From positions 144,850,351-144,914,350 of the forward strand of contig CP136062.1 in assembly GCA_032622095.1 (NCBI GenBank): a stretch of DNA of 64,000 bases. The letters run 5' to 3'. Below, in pieces: positions 1 through 14,300 of the stretch. Made by a program: the position numbers and the translations under genes. The notes below the pieces were generated by a model, which did not search any database, was not told where the DNA came from, and saw only the letters and a list, made by a program, of their open reading frames with translations. How positions within the stretch are numbered: the stretch's first letter is position 1; each line of letters begins with the position of its first letter. Origin of the DNA: Siphonodentalium dalli (lineage: Eukaryota > Mollusca > Scaphopoda > Gadilida > Siphonodentaliidae).

Positions 1-2283
1 GTTGCAATTAATCGATTCTGATAACTAAAGCATATTTTGAAGAAATGTTGTGTCTTGATCCTATGTGGACAACCTGATCGGATTGAGTACCTTCAAATTT
101 TTTCAATATTCCTTGACTTTTCAACTTCAGCATACTTGAGGGCAGGGGTGGCCAGGGGACATTTCTAAAGTTCTGGGAATGGAATAATTTGGTAGGCGCA
201 ATGTTAATATCCATTATTGCAACAAATAATTTTTTTTATATAAATGTACTAGTACATGCACACCTAGCTATACACTGCTACACAACGTACTCACAAGGGG
301 TGGGTGTATATGGGATAACAAATTTAAAAAAAAAGGTCAGTGACCAAAATGTCCCCTGGTGGGAGGTAATGGGAGGGAGTTGGAAATTAGGTTTGCAAAA
401 AAAAAAAAAATTGGTGTTATGCAACACAGTAGGCCTGCTATCGCGTCCATAATTCATAAATCGATCACCATAATCGTTCGTTAATATAACATTCAATGTT
501 TTATCAAATAAATAATAATAATAAATTGTATCAGTAAAGTACATCCTAGTTAACTTTGGATCACAGCCAAAGCGTAATCCCTTCACACCTCCTACAGTCC
601 CTCCTCAATTATTATGATTTTAGGCGCTGGGTTGTACCTGGGCGGGTTCGCCAGGGCTGAAATAGGAAGGTTAATTCATGTGTGAATAGGCTTGTTCCCA
701 GAAGGAAATAATATGGACCATTAACATTTGGATTACATACCTCTTGCTGTATGGTCCTTATTGTGGTAATCACCAACCATTCGGTTTGAACACTCAACAA
801 TTAGGATTCTCTGCTTACCAAATAAATGGACATAAACTATTTAAATGCGCTAGGTAGTAATGATCGGAAATTTGTGAGATAATTATCGGAAAATAGTATA
901 GCACTAGTAGCAGGGTGCAGTAAACTGAATGACCAAACTTAAAAAAAAGATCCGGAGATGATTAACAAAATTTAAAAAAAAATGTTTATCGACGAAAAAG
1001 GTTATAATCAATAAAATTATTTTGGGCGCAGTGTTTTAGATTGGGGCGGGCGGGTACCGGAAACACACATTGAATTTATTTTGGCCTGAACTTGTCTTAA
1101 GGCATTTAACTTTTAAGCTTTAACTTTAGTTTAACTTTAAGGTAGCAACAACAACAATTTAACTGTTGCTATATATGGTATTTGATCATATTTGAAAAAG
1201 AAGTCCCCCCTCAATTCAGGCAGTTTAAAAACAATGAATCATGTGTTATGGTCCAGCTCTCCGGTACAGAGAAGTGTTCAGTATTTATTTAAAATTACAA
1301 GGAAGAAAAGGTTTTGAACTTTTGTTCTCTGGACAATATGACTCATTATTATTATATTAACTGAATATTATTATGTGAAACTATTTTAATATATCATTGG
1401 CATCAACAGATCAATAACCAAGAAAATCATGGCTCAGTTGTCCGGAAATATTTAGCATACGTCGCAACGTTATCAACAATAACAATTTACATTCATTTCC
1501 TGATTACGTAGAAATTAGATGACTGGTTTAGCGGTTTTGCGGGTTGACCTATTTTTTCGGCGCGTTATAAAAATATGTTGTCCACGACAGAATTTGACGA
1601 AACTCACCATGAATATACTAGACTAACATATTTTGACTTTAATTTATGTTTGGTCGACTTTGAAATAATATTTCTTGCGATTGCAGCTCGCTGAAGTTGT
1701 CAAATTTTCGATTTTGTTTGTACTTACCGCGTACTTTGACCTTGCGAGAAAAAAATCGAAAGCGAGGCTACAAATGATGATGCAATATTTATAAATAGGA
1801 TAAACTGGAATTTCCGATGAGACAATACACACGACAACAATTTCGCAGACTACAACTGACAAAATAAAAAAGGCAAAAGCGCGTCACACAAAAAGCGCCA
1901 AAATTGGCAACGTCATTACGTTCATTCTGTCACGTACCTACAACAAATGCGTAATTTGAAGAAATGTTGTTGCTGTTGTAACTGGATGATATGGGGACCG
2001 TCTGATCGGATTGAGTACCTTTAAACTGCATTCGAAAAATCTGTTGAACTGTACCCGATATGGCGGTTAGTCACGCGTGGATAAAAGTTTTCTCGAATGA
2101 CCGCGGTGTCCAGTATGCATATCATTGGCACGCATCATGCTGTTGTTCTATATTGTAACCCATAGAACCAATACTAATTCCATCAACATTATTCGTAAGT
2201 GTTCCAAGGTACGTGTGTGTCTGGCGTTCGGCTGAATATTCTACAAGCCTCGCATTGAGAAGTGTACCTGCAGCGTATTCACC
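1..2283. other. Upstream flank of gene A, no gene recognised
   Basis: I see no convincing coding exon here. A diverged direct repeat is present: the block around 35-100 (GAAGAAATGTTG, then CTGATCGGATTGAGTACCTT) recurs around 1952-2026. The last 200 bases before the ATG at 2284 should contain the 5' untranslated region and promoter of gene A, but I could not identify a TATA box or initiator with confidence. Confidence 0.4.
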
Positions 2284-2373
2284 ATGTCGCTTTCGGAGAA
2301 GAACGTACTGTACACACATGGCCACACGGTAATAGGGAACACGTGCGACAAACTAGCGGTTTTCGCTTTTAAG
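2284..2373 (+). CDS. PDXK: Gene A exon 1 (N-terminus)
   Basis: The exon has 30 codons, starts at an ATG in a good context (CACCATGTCG) and ends phase 0 at AAG before GTAAAT. The residues KNVLYTHGHTVIGNT align with the start of PDXK, where the family normally has a serine-histidine-valine substrate loop and a YVGN block. The exon ends where vertebrate exon 1 ends (after FPLQ; here FAFK). The next expected piece, encoding the LGFEVD...NSVQFSNHTGY region, was not found between 2374 and 8122. Confidence 0.65.
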
Positions 2374-5300
2374 GTAAATAATATGGTGAGTGCAGTGCAG
2401 TTGGTGGAGCAAAACAACGTTTTTAAATGTAAGTACCGTCATTTTCGGAAATTGCAAATGAAATTTATGTGACCTGAGTTCCAACTTGTATTAAATGACA
2501 GTAAAGCGCCAACCCCGAAGGTATATCTTGATTCCTGCCAGATAAAAATGTGATTCACATTTGTCCGTTTTGCTCGAAAATTTCAGAATTCAGTTCCATG
2601 CACGTTGTCCAATGGTATCCTTACGGGTGCTGTTGTGTCATCTCCTCTTCGGTGATCGCACGAACTCAGTTACAATTTGTTTGATCTTTTGGAAGTTCAC
2701 ACACTTGGAACAAAATAGAACCGATTTACACTCAGTTGCTACAACGGGACACTGTTTGATAGTAGTATACAGTTCGGAGATGTTCCACGTACATGTATTG
2801 GTGTTAAGACATTTCCGTTGCATGGAGCAAATGTGGTCCATATTATAAGCCGCTACATCATATCGGACAAAATATAACTGAAATATATTTCCCGCTGTAC
2901 AGATACTTCGCGTGTTGTTCGTGTACATATAGTTCGTGTTTTTCTTCACTTTTACCACTTTATCGCTAAAATGAGGCGCAGCAGACGGACAATTAAAAAA
3001 CCGGATCGTTACATTCCAATTTCTCGACCCATGCAGGTAAGAATTTATAAGTTAATACGGACATATACAGCGATGTTGATAATGATCATCTTAAAGATCT
3101 TAAGTTACCTAGTTCGCTTTAACCCGGCTTATGGATTACATATGCATAACTCGAGTGGATGGTTCCCGTATGATCCAGTTACAGCAACAACATGGAATTG
3201 CGCAGAAAGCCGTTTAATTTACCGAAATTAGTGTATTACCAATAAATACTCATAATAATACCAACCGAATTTGCCGAACAAGATCAAAACAACGGGTTTT
3301 CTTGGCGATGAGCGAGTGCTGTTTACTTCCATATATGGTGATTCATAGTTCAAATTGGAATTCCCCAACAAGTGTTGCCATGAATGTAAATCATGATTTG
3401 ACCAGCGAAGCAAAGACAGTTCAACTCCAAGACACCTGTGCTGGTGAATTTTATCCCCCCTGAGTGATCACAAGACCATATGAACAATATTTTATGTTAA
3501 TACATTGAGTGAAAAATGTTGAGAATTCAATAAAATATTGATTGGACAATTCGACAAAGATTTTTTATTTTCTCATTCTCATCTTAAAATCGTCAAACTA
3601 CAATTTATCTCTGTTTAATCAAACTGTCTATGTCTATACATTATTGATATAAGTCAAATTGTCAATTTTCAAGTTAAATACTTAACTCTATTTTATTCTC
3701 ATTATTAATGTAAGTTCATATGGGGAAGTATATTGCTGCTAGTTGACTCAGTTTAGTAAAAGTCTGTGTGTCAGATCCTGTATTACTGCATTGGTTATTT
3801 GTTTTATTTCACAAAGCCACTCGAAATTCCTGTCATCTACATGTAGCTCTTCTGTTTTAATCGTTTCTCATCGTGATACTCTCATATAGAGCTCGCGCCA
3901 TTGCCTTATAGATACGAAGGGCGTGGGCCTTACATTATACTTACATAACTGAGTTGAAGAATCCATGTTGTGTGGAAAGGTTAAGAAGTTCTCATTTTGT
4001 CCAGTAATTTCAGCCGTAACACGTGGAGTAGGCTTTAGAACTAACGAACAGATGAAAAGGCACAAAAAATGCGTACTTAAAAAACGGCTATCAACTTTAT
4101 GTTTCAAAGCCGACCATGTGCTAGTTTTATTCCAAAGTTTCATATGGATAAATAATCACAAATACAGATCATTCAGTTAATATTCAGATGAACTGTATCT
4201 GTAAGTTCTAATTTAGTCATATGAGTGGAACTCATACACCATCTAATCACTTCGAAAAGACAAAACAAAACAAATTTCCACAGGAAGCAGGAATATATCT
4301 TGTAATTATGGAATGTGATTCTATGTGTAATCATTGTTTCATAGTCATCTTGTTGATGACTTCGTTTTCGTGCGAAAATTGCTGAATATTTTAACACTGG
4401 ATCAGTTTGAAATTCGCAAGATTAAGTCCAAGTAATTTATGCCTTTTACATGTCCTCCTTGTGTTGTGTGTGTTATGCTTCGACGTCGTTCTTTTTCAGT
4501 TGTTCGGTGCTGATGTTTCCCATATCTGCTCAGTTCAATTATCGAACTCGACAGGTGAGTGAGGATACACGTTAGCAGGGGCTGTTGTGTTAACATTGCT
4601 AAATGCAAAAAAACCCTAACTAAATATTTTAATACGTGGTTCGAGGTAGGAAAATGTGTCTGCATATTTTCAAATCAACATATTTATCACAGAATAATTA
4701 GGAAACATTTAACCAATAAAATTAAACCCCGTTCTTATCTGTTACATCAATTATGAGTGTGACAAACCCCTGTTAGTGAAAAGAGAACAATGTATGCATC
4801 GCCAGGTGGGACACTCACGATTGTACTACACATGTACACTCATCACAGCTGCATTGCTATTGAGTTGGCTGATTGTTTACTTAACCCTTTACCCAACAGA
4901 ACGGCCCTGTGCCAATGCATTCTCTTATATATGCGAGTCGACCATAGGTCGCCTCGCATATATAAGAGAATGCATTGGCTTAACACATTAAAAATTAAAA
5001 AATTGTTAAAGAATGTAAGACAAAATGGTAAAAAGTGTTAAAAAAAGATTTTTTGTTAGGCCAATGCATTCTCTTATATATGCGAGGCGACCTATGGTCG
5101 ACTCGCATATATAAGAGAATGCATTGACACAGGGCATAACTGTAACTATCACAATGTGGTCAATGAGCCGGTTCCAATGATATCCATATTTGTATGGTTC
5201 TATTGAGACAGACCGAAGATATTTTAGGCTGTTGAAGCTTTATTTGGCCGGTTTTGGCCGGTTTGTTGGGTAAAGGGTTAACTTCATGCATAAATTCACA

Positions 5301-8300
5301 TCATTGTTTTGCATAGGCAATGGTAATGATCTTTTTGAGTTTTTATTCCACTTTCAACACTATTACATATACTTCAGGTAGTGGCTATCGATGGCTTATT
5401 ATTTCCATTCTTATTACTGCTAGTCGATGTTAACGTTCAAGATATGACGCATGATGGATTGGATGATTGATTGGGTTTAACGTCGTGCCAGCCACTATAC
5501 CAAGTCACGACTAATACCATAATCTGGTAGCCAAAAACTATCACAGAGAAGCAACAGTTAAAAAGATGAGACCAAAAACAATGAGATATGTACAAATAAA
5601 AGCACCTAAGAGGAAATGTTTCCGCTTGGAGTCAAAAATATAAATCCAAGGACTGACTTGTGTGCAACCTAAATATAAAACACATAGAATTAGTACAAGA
5701 ATACAGACTGAATACATAATCAATAACGAGCAAATAATAAAATACAATTGACCAAGCCTTCACATCAATATATGTAAGATAGTTTCCAGCGTCGGATTTT
5801 GCATTGCCAAGATATTTATAATTGATGACTCTGCGCTGAGCCTTTATCAATGCGTCGCGTTGACGGTTGGATGGATGACACAGAATGTCATATTTGACCA
5901 ACTGGCAACTTCAACCCACAAATTATGTTTGTTGTCTACTCAAGAATCGCGTCATAGTTTGTAAACTCAAATATCAACCTGTTTCTGAGAGATAAAACGT
6001 TTTTGCGATTTTCGTTTTTTTAACATGGGTAGATTTTGTTGTGGCAACTGGCTCCATTTGAGCAGATTTTTTTGCAGCAACTGTCTCAACTTCAGTAGAC
6101 GTGTCCTTGGCCTGTGATACAGGTTCTGGAACAGAATCAATAAGTAGTTCTCAGCTTTAAATTTTGAATCTTGAATTCATGGGACATGAACGATCCATTG
6201 CAGGATGTGCATCTTGACAATTTAAAACAAATTTTGGTTTCGTACAATCCAGAACTAGAGGACCATGCACATATGATTGTTTACTTTTACACTTTTCCTG
6301 GTCGTGACCATATCCACACCATACATTTAAAACATCGTGACCTATAGTTAAATATGTCTTCATATATCTAACGTTCATTGTCGAAAAATATCCTTAATGG
6401 CAAAATGCATGGCAGCCAATTGTTTTGTATAGTGTTCCGTGAATTAACCGCTTATGAATAATCATAAACATATATGTGACCCGCCATATCAAATCCAGTC
6501 GTAAGTCGGGATTTTTACCCTGTGCTAATGCATTCTCTTATATATGCGAGTCGACCATAGGTCGCCTCGCATATGTAAGAGAATGCATTGGCCTAACAAT
6601 TTTTTACAATTTTAATAATTTGTTCTTGTATTCTTTAACAATTTTATAATTTCACCCATACAGAGCCCCAGACACACATGAGCAGACGACACTCTTTATA
6701 TATGCTTCTATATATGTGTGGGGCTCCCTGCAGGGTAATGGATGTTTTTTATTTTATGTCATAAAAATTGTAAGAAACATTTATTTAAAAAAAATGATAA
6801 AAAATTGTTAGTCCAATGCATTCTCTTATATATGCGAGGCGAGCTATGGTCGACTCGCATATATAAGAGAATGCATTGGCACAGGGTAAAAAAAATCCCG
6901 ACTTACGACTGGATTTGATATGGCGGGTCACATATTGTTAAAACCTTACTTTTCAAAAGTAGAATTCCTACATGTTTGTTTTTGTCATCATACGGTATGT
7001 ATGATCTGAGGCTTCAAACTGTCACGTAGCAGTTTATCACTGTTTTATTTGTTCATTACTTTTTAATTGTTTATATGACATACTTTTATGTGAGCACTGT
7101 ATGTCTAAACAAAATCATTGAGGTCATAGAATGTATCGCATCAGAAGGAAGAAAGGGTCCATTATCTCTTCTGCATGGAACAGTAATGAAGTTCCGTGTA
7201 GGAAGTCCTTTCCGTATATCGTAAACAATAAAAAGCGTTTCTTCTATATTTGTGTGCGATATGTCGATCACAGGTGACTTCGACCAGTCTCTTGAGAGTA
7301 AGTAAAGCCTGTATGTTAATGTGTGATCTATTTTGATAACCGGATCGTGACGAATGTAAAATATTAAAGATGCCCTGTCAGATTTGAAACATTCAAATCA
7401 CGACATGTAGTTATGCACGTTTTCCCTACCAGAAAACAATTAGATGGGACACATTAACACAGATAGGTTTTGATGACCAGATATCGACTTTCAAAAGTGA
7501 AATTTGTCAACATATAGCATAAATGACGATGATCGTCTCGTATAACGAGAGTCGTTGCTCCTGTCAACAAAAAGCGGTAAATGATACAGAATGTTTCCAA
7601 TTATATTTTGCGCTCGTTAATGGTGCTTTCTTTTGTGTAATTTCGCGATACTTGTGCCATACGAATGATGGCGGTTGCAATTATTTTAATTTTTTCTTGT
7701 ACGTAGTAAGCTGAAGATTAACATACAGATTATTTACTATTTTGATGTCAAATCAAGAGGGTATCTTTAATGTGACAAATTTGAGGTCTGACGATAAGAA
7801 TCCATTTTAGAAAAGACATCGCAAACGGAACCGAATCAATATGACCTTTTCGATCTTTCACAAAATGTAATTCGGCCATCATTGATTATTTATAATATAT
7901 AGGCTTTTCAATATTTCCATACAGGTGAATTGATTTTTGGCTCAGCATAATTTGTGACTATGCAAATTTGAGACAATTAACGCCAGTTTAAAAAAAACAC
8001 CACTTCCACCCACAAATATCATACTATATATAAATCGGTAGGACCCACCCAGGACCCAACAACACCATAGCGTTGTGTCAGTACCAAGTAACCAGGAGCG
8101 ATATTTTATTTCCTAATTCCAGATGAATTCGAGTACGAAGAGCTACTTAAGAAAGAAACGTCAGACGCAGGTGAGTTATATCGTATTATATATAGTCACA
8201 CCTTGCCATATTTTTTATGTAAAGAACAATCTCAGTTTCCAAATGCAATTACACAGATTACAGGCATCATTCTGAATCACAAACTTATAGATCGCCAAGG

Positions 8301-11300
8301 AATCGAGATTATTACTTATAATTGTATCTCTGTGAAACATATCAACTTGAAAATGCATCTTTATTTGGAACTTTCGTTTAATATTGGAAACTTTATAATG
8401 ACGTTGCCGCGAAGTCACGTGCTGTTGTGTCTGAAGAAATTCATATGCCCAACGTTCACTTCCGCCCTAATATATTATCATATCCAATATTCATTATCAT
8501 TATGGAAACCAATGGCGAAATGCTGTATAATTGGGTGTAATTACATGTACATTGTTAACGATACATATTTAAGTGGGAGGTCAGGCGGTCAATTTTGAAC
8601 GGGGATTTCCATGTATATCTCAGGAGAAAAGGGTAGCGATATATGTGAAGCAGTTGTCCGGGAACTAAAGCAGATACATTATTCATTATTTTCATACAAA
8701 ATTAACTCGCGGGTGGGCTAGGTACATTATTATTTGTGCTCTAAGTTAATTGAGAATGTTCTTCTGCAATTACAACAATCCATACATTTGAACAATCTGT
8801 ATAAAATTCTCAAATAAATAAACCAGCATTCTAATGGAACAAGTAAGTTGTAAGTCGACCCGACAGATAAATATGTATTGTTTTCAATACCGCATTAAGT
8901 CAAACTCAGAACAATTGGAACTCTGTAGCTTTTGCTCCGGAGAATTGAATGCAAATATCCATTCCAAATTGTTTACTTGACGACCCCACCACTTAAAGGT
9001 ACGGTTGTCCTTGGCGGTGGGTATCCTGTGAAAATATTTCCACCCGTCAAAAACCCCCACAAACAGAAAGAACATCAAAATGTAGACAGACTTTGTTCGT
9101 ATACAAATAAGAAATATCACGTAAACAGTATGTTATTGTCATATGTTTGACCATTGTTATGTAAACAAAAGCATGAAAAAGTTACTTTTCTGGTGTTTGT
9201 TTATATTATGATGGTAAACATAAAGAGCGTTCTTTCTTGGTGAATTCCTGATATGGAAGTAATAAAGAGCGTTTATGCCATTTGTGCGATTAGCCAGTAG
9301 CATTGTGCTGTCTTCTGTAACACAATCAGGCTCTTGCTTAGGTAAAATATAGTAGGTCTTTATGATAACATGCTGTTTACGCGATGGTCATGGTATATAT
9401 AAACGAAACTGTATGCGTTTTAATGTTTTTCTGTTTTACGGTGATTGGAACAAATTTGAATATTTTCGACAACTAAGGCCTCACGTGCCTTTAAGGATGT
9501 AATATGGCCGCTGGCAAAATTTTACTACTAAATCGATATTACTTTTTAAAGGTAATATACAAGTAGATACAACATAATACTTTTGGAACAATGCATGTGT
9601 TTTGGTGCTAGCGAGAACTGCACTGTCTTTTTGATATATAACTTCTTGGCATTTGATTCATAGTTTCTAAGATTTAGAGAAAAAGCGACTTGTATTAGTT
9701 TTCATTAACAAAATAGCAAATATTGCCGTTTTGTATTGGTAACTCTAATTTCTATGGCACATTTGAATATTAACAACTTTCAATGGAACAATATAGCGAT
9801 GATGAGTCCGGGTCTAAGGGACCCCGCATTCAACTCCACTCTCCAGACGCATCAATGATACAACCGTTCTTTATTTCTACCGATCGTATAATAAACAGAT
9901 AACGACAATGGCACGATTAATCTTCTGAAGGTAATGCTGAGGTCAGACACATACTGAATTACACAAGTATGTTAATACAATTGACTATTTTAGTTATTAG
10001 TTATGCCCCCGTGACACGAACTTGTGGGGGTATATTGGAATCAGAATGCCCGTCCGTCTGTCGATTCATGGACGCAATTTTTTCCGAGCTTGTAATCCTA
10101 CAGCTTGCGGTCATCTTGCTTACGCCTCGGATTATGAAGTCTGTCCGACTTTCTAGTGGAGTTATCCCCATTCTTCGTCTTAGCAATGTTTCCGCAACAT
10201 GCATGAGTTTGTCCGAGAATGTATTTGAAAAACAAATATGTTAACATTGCTACACTTATTGTAGTCTAATTGCACTGCGTGTGTATCCTTAGTCCCATCG
10301 TGACAGTCCTACCTCTAGTTAAATTTGACAGTGCCACATCCCTGTTTTTGTGGAATCATGCAAAAAAATTGCACAACCAATATGCACTCCTATAACAATA
10401 TTGCAGACAATGAAAAGTCTCCAAATAAAATTCGTTTTCCAACCTTTTGCGCCAATCGGTCTTACATAGCAATATCTAGACCAGTTGATTGTTTATTTAC
10501 TTCATTCACATCAACGGAGAAATATGGTATTGAATTAGTGGGACACTGAATAATCCCTCTGTTTATGAATTCGCAAAAATAGCAATATCCATATTAAATT
10601 ATTGTCGTTGGCTATATATGTGATAATTTATTTAATATATAGGATGTGTCTGACCTGATAATAGCAACCACTCTAATATCAAAGTAGGTTTTTGAAATGT
10701 GATATAGTTTATTTGAGACACCAGAACTATTCGTCGCCATCCATATTTCTCAGTCTTTCAGAAATAAATTAGAAGTTAAAACGTGTTCATCGTTTTTTTT
10801 TTTGCAGATCCCGACGCGAGCCCTATACTTATTATAAATCGCATGGACCTAAATGAAACTGACCGTTTATACAGATCGATGAAGCGGGCTGGGAGAAAAT
10901 ACGACCTCATCTATTGCGGTATAGTATACGTACAAGAAAACCATAGTCGGAAATGGTAACGCGCTCAAGATATTATATTATATACCCATGCTTGTAATTA
11001 TAGAATATAAAATATATTGGTTTCGCGAAAGACCAACTCAGAATTCCGTTAAAGTAACAATTACAACCAGCACCTAATTAACGAACTGGCGGCCGACTCG
11101 GCCGTCTCCTATCACAACCATCAGTGTGCTGCAGAACGAAACATATCTATAAAAGTTGAAATATAAGACTTAGGGTGGATACACACATGCATGTAATGTC
11201 TGTATGTAAAATACATGTATTTTACAAGGCCACACCAATAATTGACAAAATTAATCACCTGCGCGCAAGAGGTCAATTTCACCAGTGAGTAGTTATAAGC

Positions 11301-14300
11301 CATTATCAAACAAACTGCCATCAAGAAATTTCAGGCCAACCATAAACATGTCTTCTTCCATGGATGCCGAAATGGGTAATTCTTGTCTGATATATATTGC
11401 TGTTTTTCACGAGTTATAATTCATTTCGAAAACTGGATTAGAGCCGGTCGATTTTATACTTGATTTGTTTCTGTCATTTCTTGGAAACAGGGTTATCCAA
11501 AACAAAAATAAAATATGCAGAATTCTTTTATATGATGATACCGGCTTGTTGAGATTTCTCTGATAATTTGAGAGCGAGCCCATGTGATAACATTAATTCA
11601 ATTGGGATTGCAAATATTCATTATAGCGCCAAAAAATAATGCAGGTACAGCGTTGAAATTAAAAAGAGTGACACCCCCCCCCCATTTATATATATGTTTC
11701 TCAAGCCAAAGGTTGAACAAGCTCCTAACTGTCACAAGCTTGAATTATAACATTTTCTACCATAATCCATGATTGGGGGAGGGGCTGGTTCTCGAAAGCT
11801 TCCAATAACTAAGGGAGTTAATTCAATGTATCAGCCGCGATTATCTGGGCAAGAATTACAATATAATGTTTTACTTAAAAATTCCATAGTTGTAAATTTT
11901 GCGTATACATGTATAACTGTATAACACAAGAGAGGAAAGGTGACGTAGTTGGGAACTCGTAGCTAGGCAACCCTTTCACCGAATGAAGACAAACAGCAAC
12001 ACCATGCATTCAAATTTAAAGCTGTATAATATGTTAATAATTATATGAATAGCATAAATTGCTGCATATTAGATTAATCACTCGTAGAAAACAGACACGA
12101 CAGACATGACTACGATATTTATAAAGCAGGGTGTCAGGACTCAGGGTCCTGCGTGCACACCCCCGTCGAGGAAATATGCAATGGTGAATTCGGTAGCTTC
12201 TGGGATAATATAGCTCCCCGTGCATGTTGGGGGTCATAGCCCCATGCGTTGGGGAAGAGACCATAACTGGTATTAACATCAATAGAAGACTGACAATGAT
12301 ATAAACAGAACGTCGACCATTTGAGTTATCGCGCGAATAATTATTTTAAGCGGCCTGACGACTTTGTCCCAGTCAACGGCTCTTCAGCGGTTAAGAGTTT
12401 AACTCACTGTGGTCAAACACAGTCGCAATGATTGGGTTGTCAGCGGACACATATTACACGGTGTGTATGATCCATGTAAAACTCCAAATACACGATATTT
12501 ACAGAGATTACATGCATGTGTGTATCCACCACCGTTAAAATAACAATAACAACCATCACCTAATTAACGAACCGGCGGCCGACTCGTCCGTCTCCGACCA
12601 CAACCATCGGTGGGCTGCAAAACGAAACATATCTATAACAGTTGAAATATAAGACTTACAAATTATCTTTTAAATTTCTTTTATTGGAAATTGATATAGC
12701 TTGTCACAAATCAAAAATCAATAAGCCCGTGATACAATAATGTAAACTTTGGAATTGGATTACATGTGCAATAATATGCTTTAAAAAAAAATGGTGTTCT
12801 GTTTGCAACGAATGACAATTTAAGAACCTTGTTGCAAATCCCGAAACCAATGAGTCATTCCTATCATATATGCATGTTGAGACTTATAATCTGCCTAACT
12901 CTGAATGGAAATGTTTTATTTTTAAGGAGGTATCCGTAGCCGAGGTGGTTAGGTCGTGGATAAAACCATCGAATCACGACATGTGCGATTTTCAAGCTTG
13001 ATCTGAGTTGAGGGAAATCCGATCGATATGGCTATTTCGATAAGAAAATACTGAAACAAGCATATTTGAAGCAACGAACACTCATACTGAGTCAGTATAT
13101 ATCTCACATATATACAATGTATGAGTCTTTTGTTAGGGCTAGTGCAGTTATATCTAATATACACACTGCAATAGTACATAATATCCACAGTTATCCCGTT
13201 TTTTCCATGTATCCATTACAGGGTACGTTGGTGAAGGAGAATCCAAAATAAGATGGGGCGAGATTATAAAGGAAATCAAGAGCAACCAAAATGATGTTAT
13301 ATATAGTAAGTGCTCTTTCTAGTTAATGCCTATGCTTAAACCTTAATGGTTGGGTGGGATCGTACTGACTGAAGTTGTGGACTGCGATGTAAGGAAAACC
13401 ACTCGTATTGAACCGTGCTAATCACGCAGTTATGTCATCTTAATTTGTTACATTTATAAGTTGAAGAATACTTAGTAATACAGTCTATGTGAATGTATCT
13501 TGCCCCGGATACGAATTTTATCGGGTCGCCGAGCCCGTGCGATGCCAGCTTCGCGCATGCGCAGACGAGATCTCGGAAACGGGTGGAGCTATCGACTTGA
13601 AATTTGGTTTTTAAATAGCCCGGACAACGTCGGGCCCATCGGCTAGTCTCATATATATTTTGAAGACCTATGTTTGTCTGTCTGTCTGTATGTATGTTTG
13701 TCTGTCATTTATACAAATCTACGATTCTCGACCGATCGGGACGAAACTTGGTACGTGTGTGTAGTTTGACCAGGCGGTGGACGTTGTCGTATTGGCGAGC
13801 CCGTGCGGCGCCCGCTTCGCGCATGCGCAGACGAGATCTAGGAAACGGGTGGAGCTATCGACTTGAAATTTGCTATGTGAATGTATCTTGCCCCGGATAC
13901 GAATTTTATCGGGTCGCCGAGCCCGTGCGACGCCAGGTGCGCGCATGCGCAGACGAGATCTCGGAAACGGGTGGAGCTATCGACTTGAATTTTGGTATGT
14001 GAATGTATCTTGCCCCGGATACGAATTTTATCAGGTCGCCGAGCCCGTGCGACGCCAGCTTCGCGCATGCGCAGACGATATCTCGGAAACGGGTGGAGCT
14101 ATCGACTTGAATTTTGCTATGTGAATGTATCTTGCCTCGGATACGAATTTTATCGGGTCGCCGAGCCCGTGCGACGCCAGCTTCGCGCATGCGCAGACGA
14201 GATCTCGGAAACGGGAGAAGCTATCGACTTGAAATTAGCTATGTGAATGTATCTTGCCCCGGATACGAATTTTATCGGGTCGTCAAGCCCGTGCAACGCC

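Larger units (their letters stand above)
2374..8122 (+). other. Gene A intron(s) with nested repeats; a missing exon is expected here
   Basis: Exon 1 ends in phase 0 and the exon at 8123 starts by completing a codon that has only its first base upstream. At least one exon of length 1 modulo 3 must therefore lie here or have been lost. I did not recognise it. The interval contains two palindromic TIR elements (4885-5277 and 6475-6932), a minus-strand LINE ORF1 relic (6157-6378) and a possible orphan first exon (2971-3036). Confidence 0.5.

Noticed and set aside
2638-2958. Minus-strand open frame with several cysteines
   Set aside because: It starts at GTG, has no splice context, and no recognised family; kept out for lack of support.
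7086-7271. Minus-strand frame of 61 codons that looks protein-like
   Set aside because: Non-ATG start, no supported splice sites, and the opposite strand is open too; cannot be supported.
9794-9835. GATGATGAGTCC followed by GGACC, reminiscent of a hammerhead ribozyme core
   Set aside because: The conserved GAAA after stem II is absent and no cleavage-site helix can be drawn.
12926-13010. A full tRNA gene at the A-box-like sequence
   Set aside because: No acceptor stem or complete B box; at best a SINE remnant.
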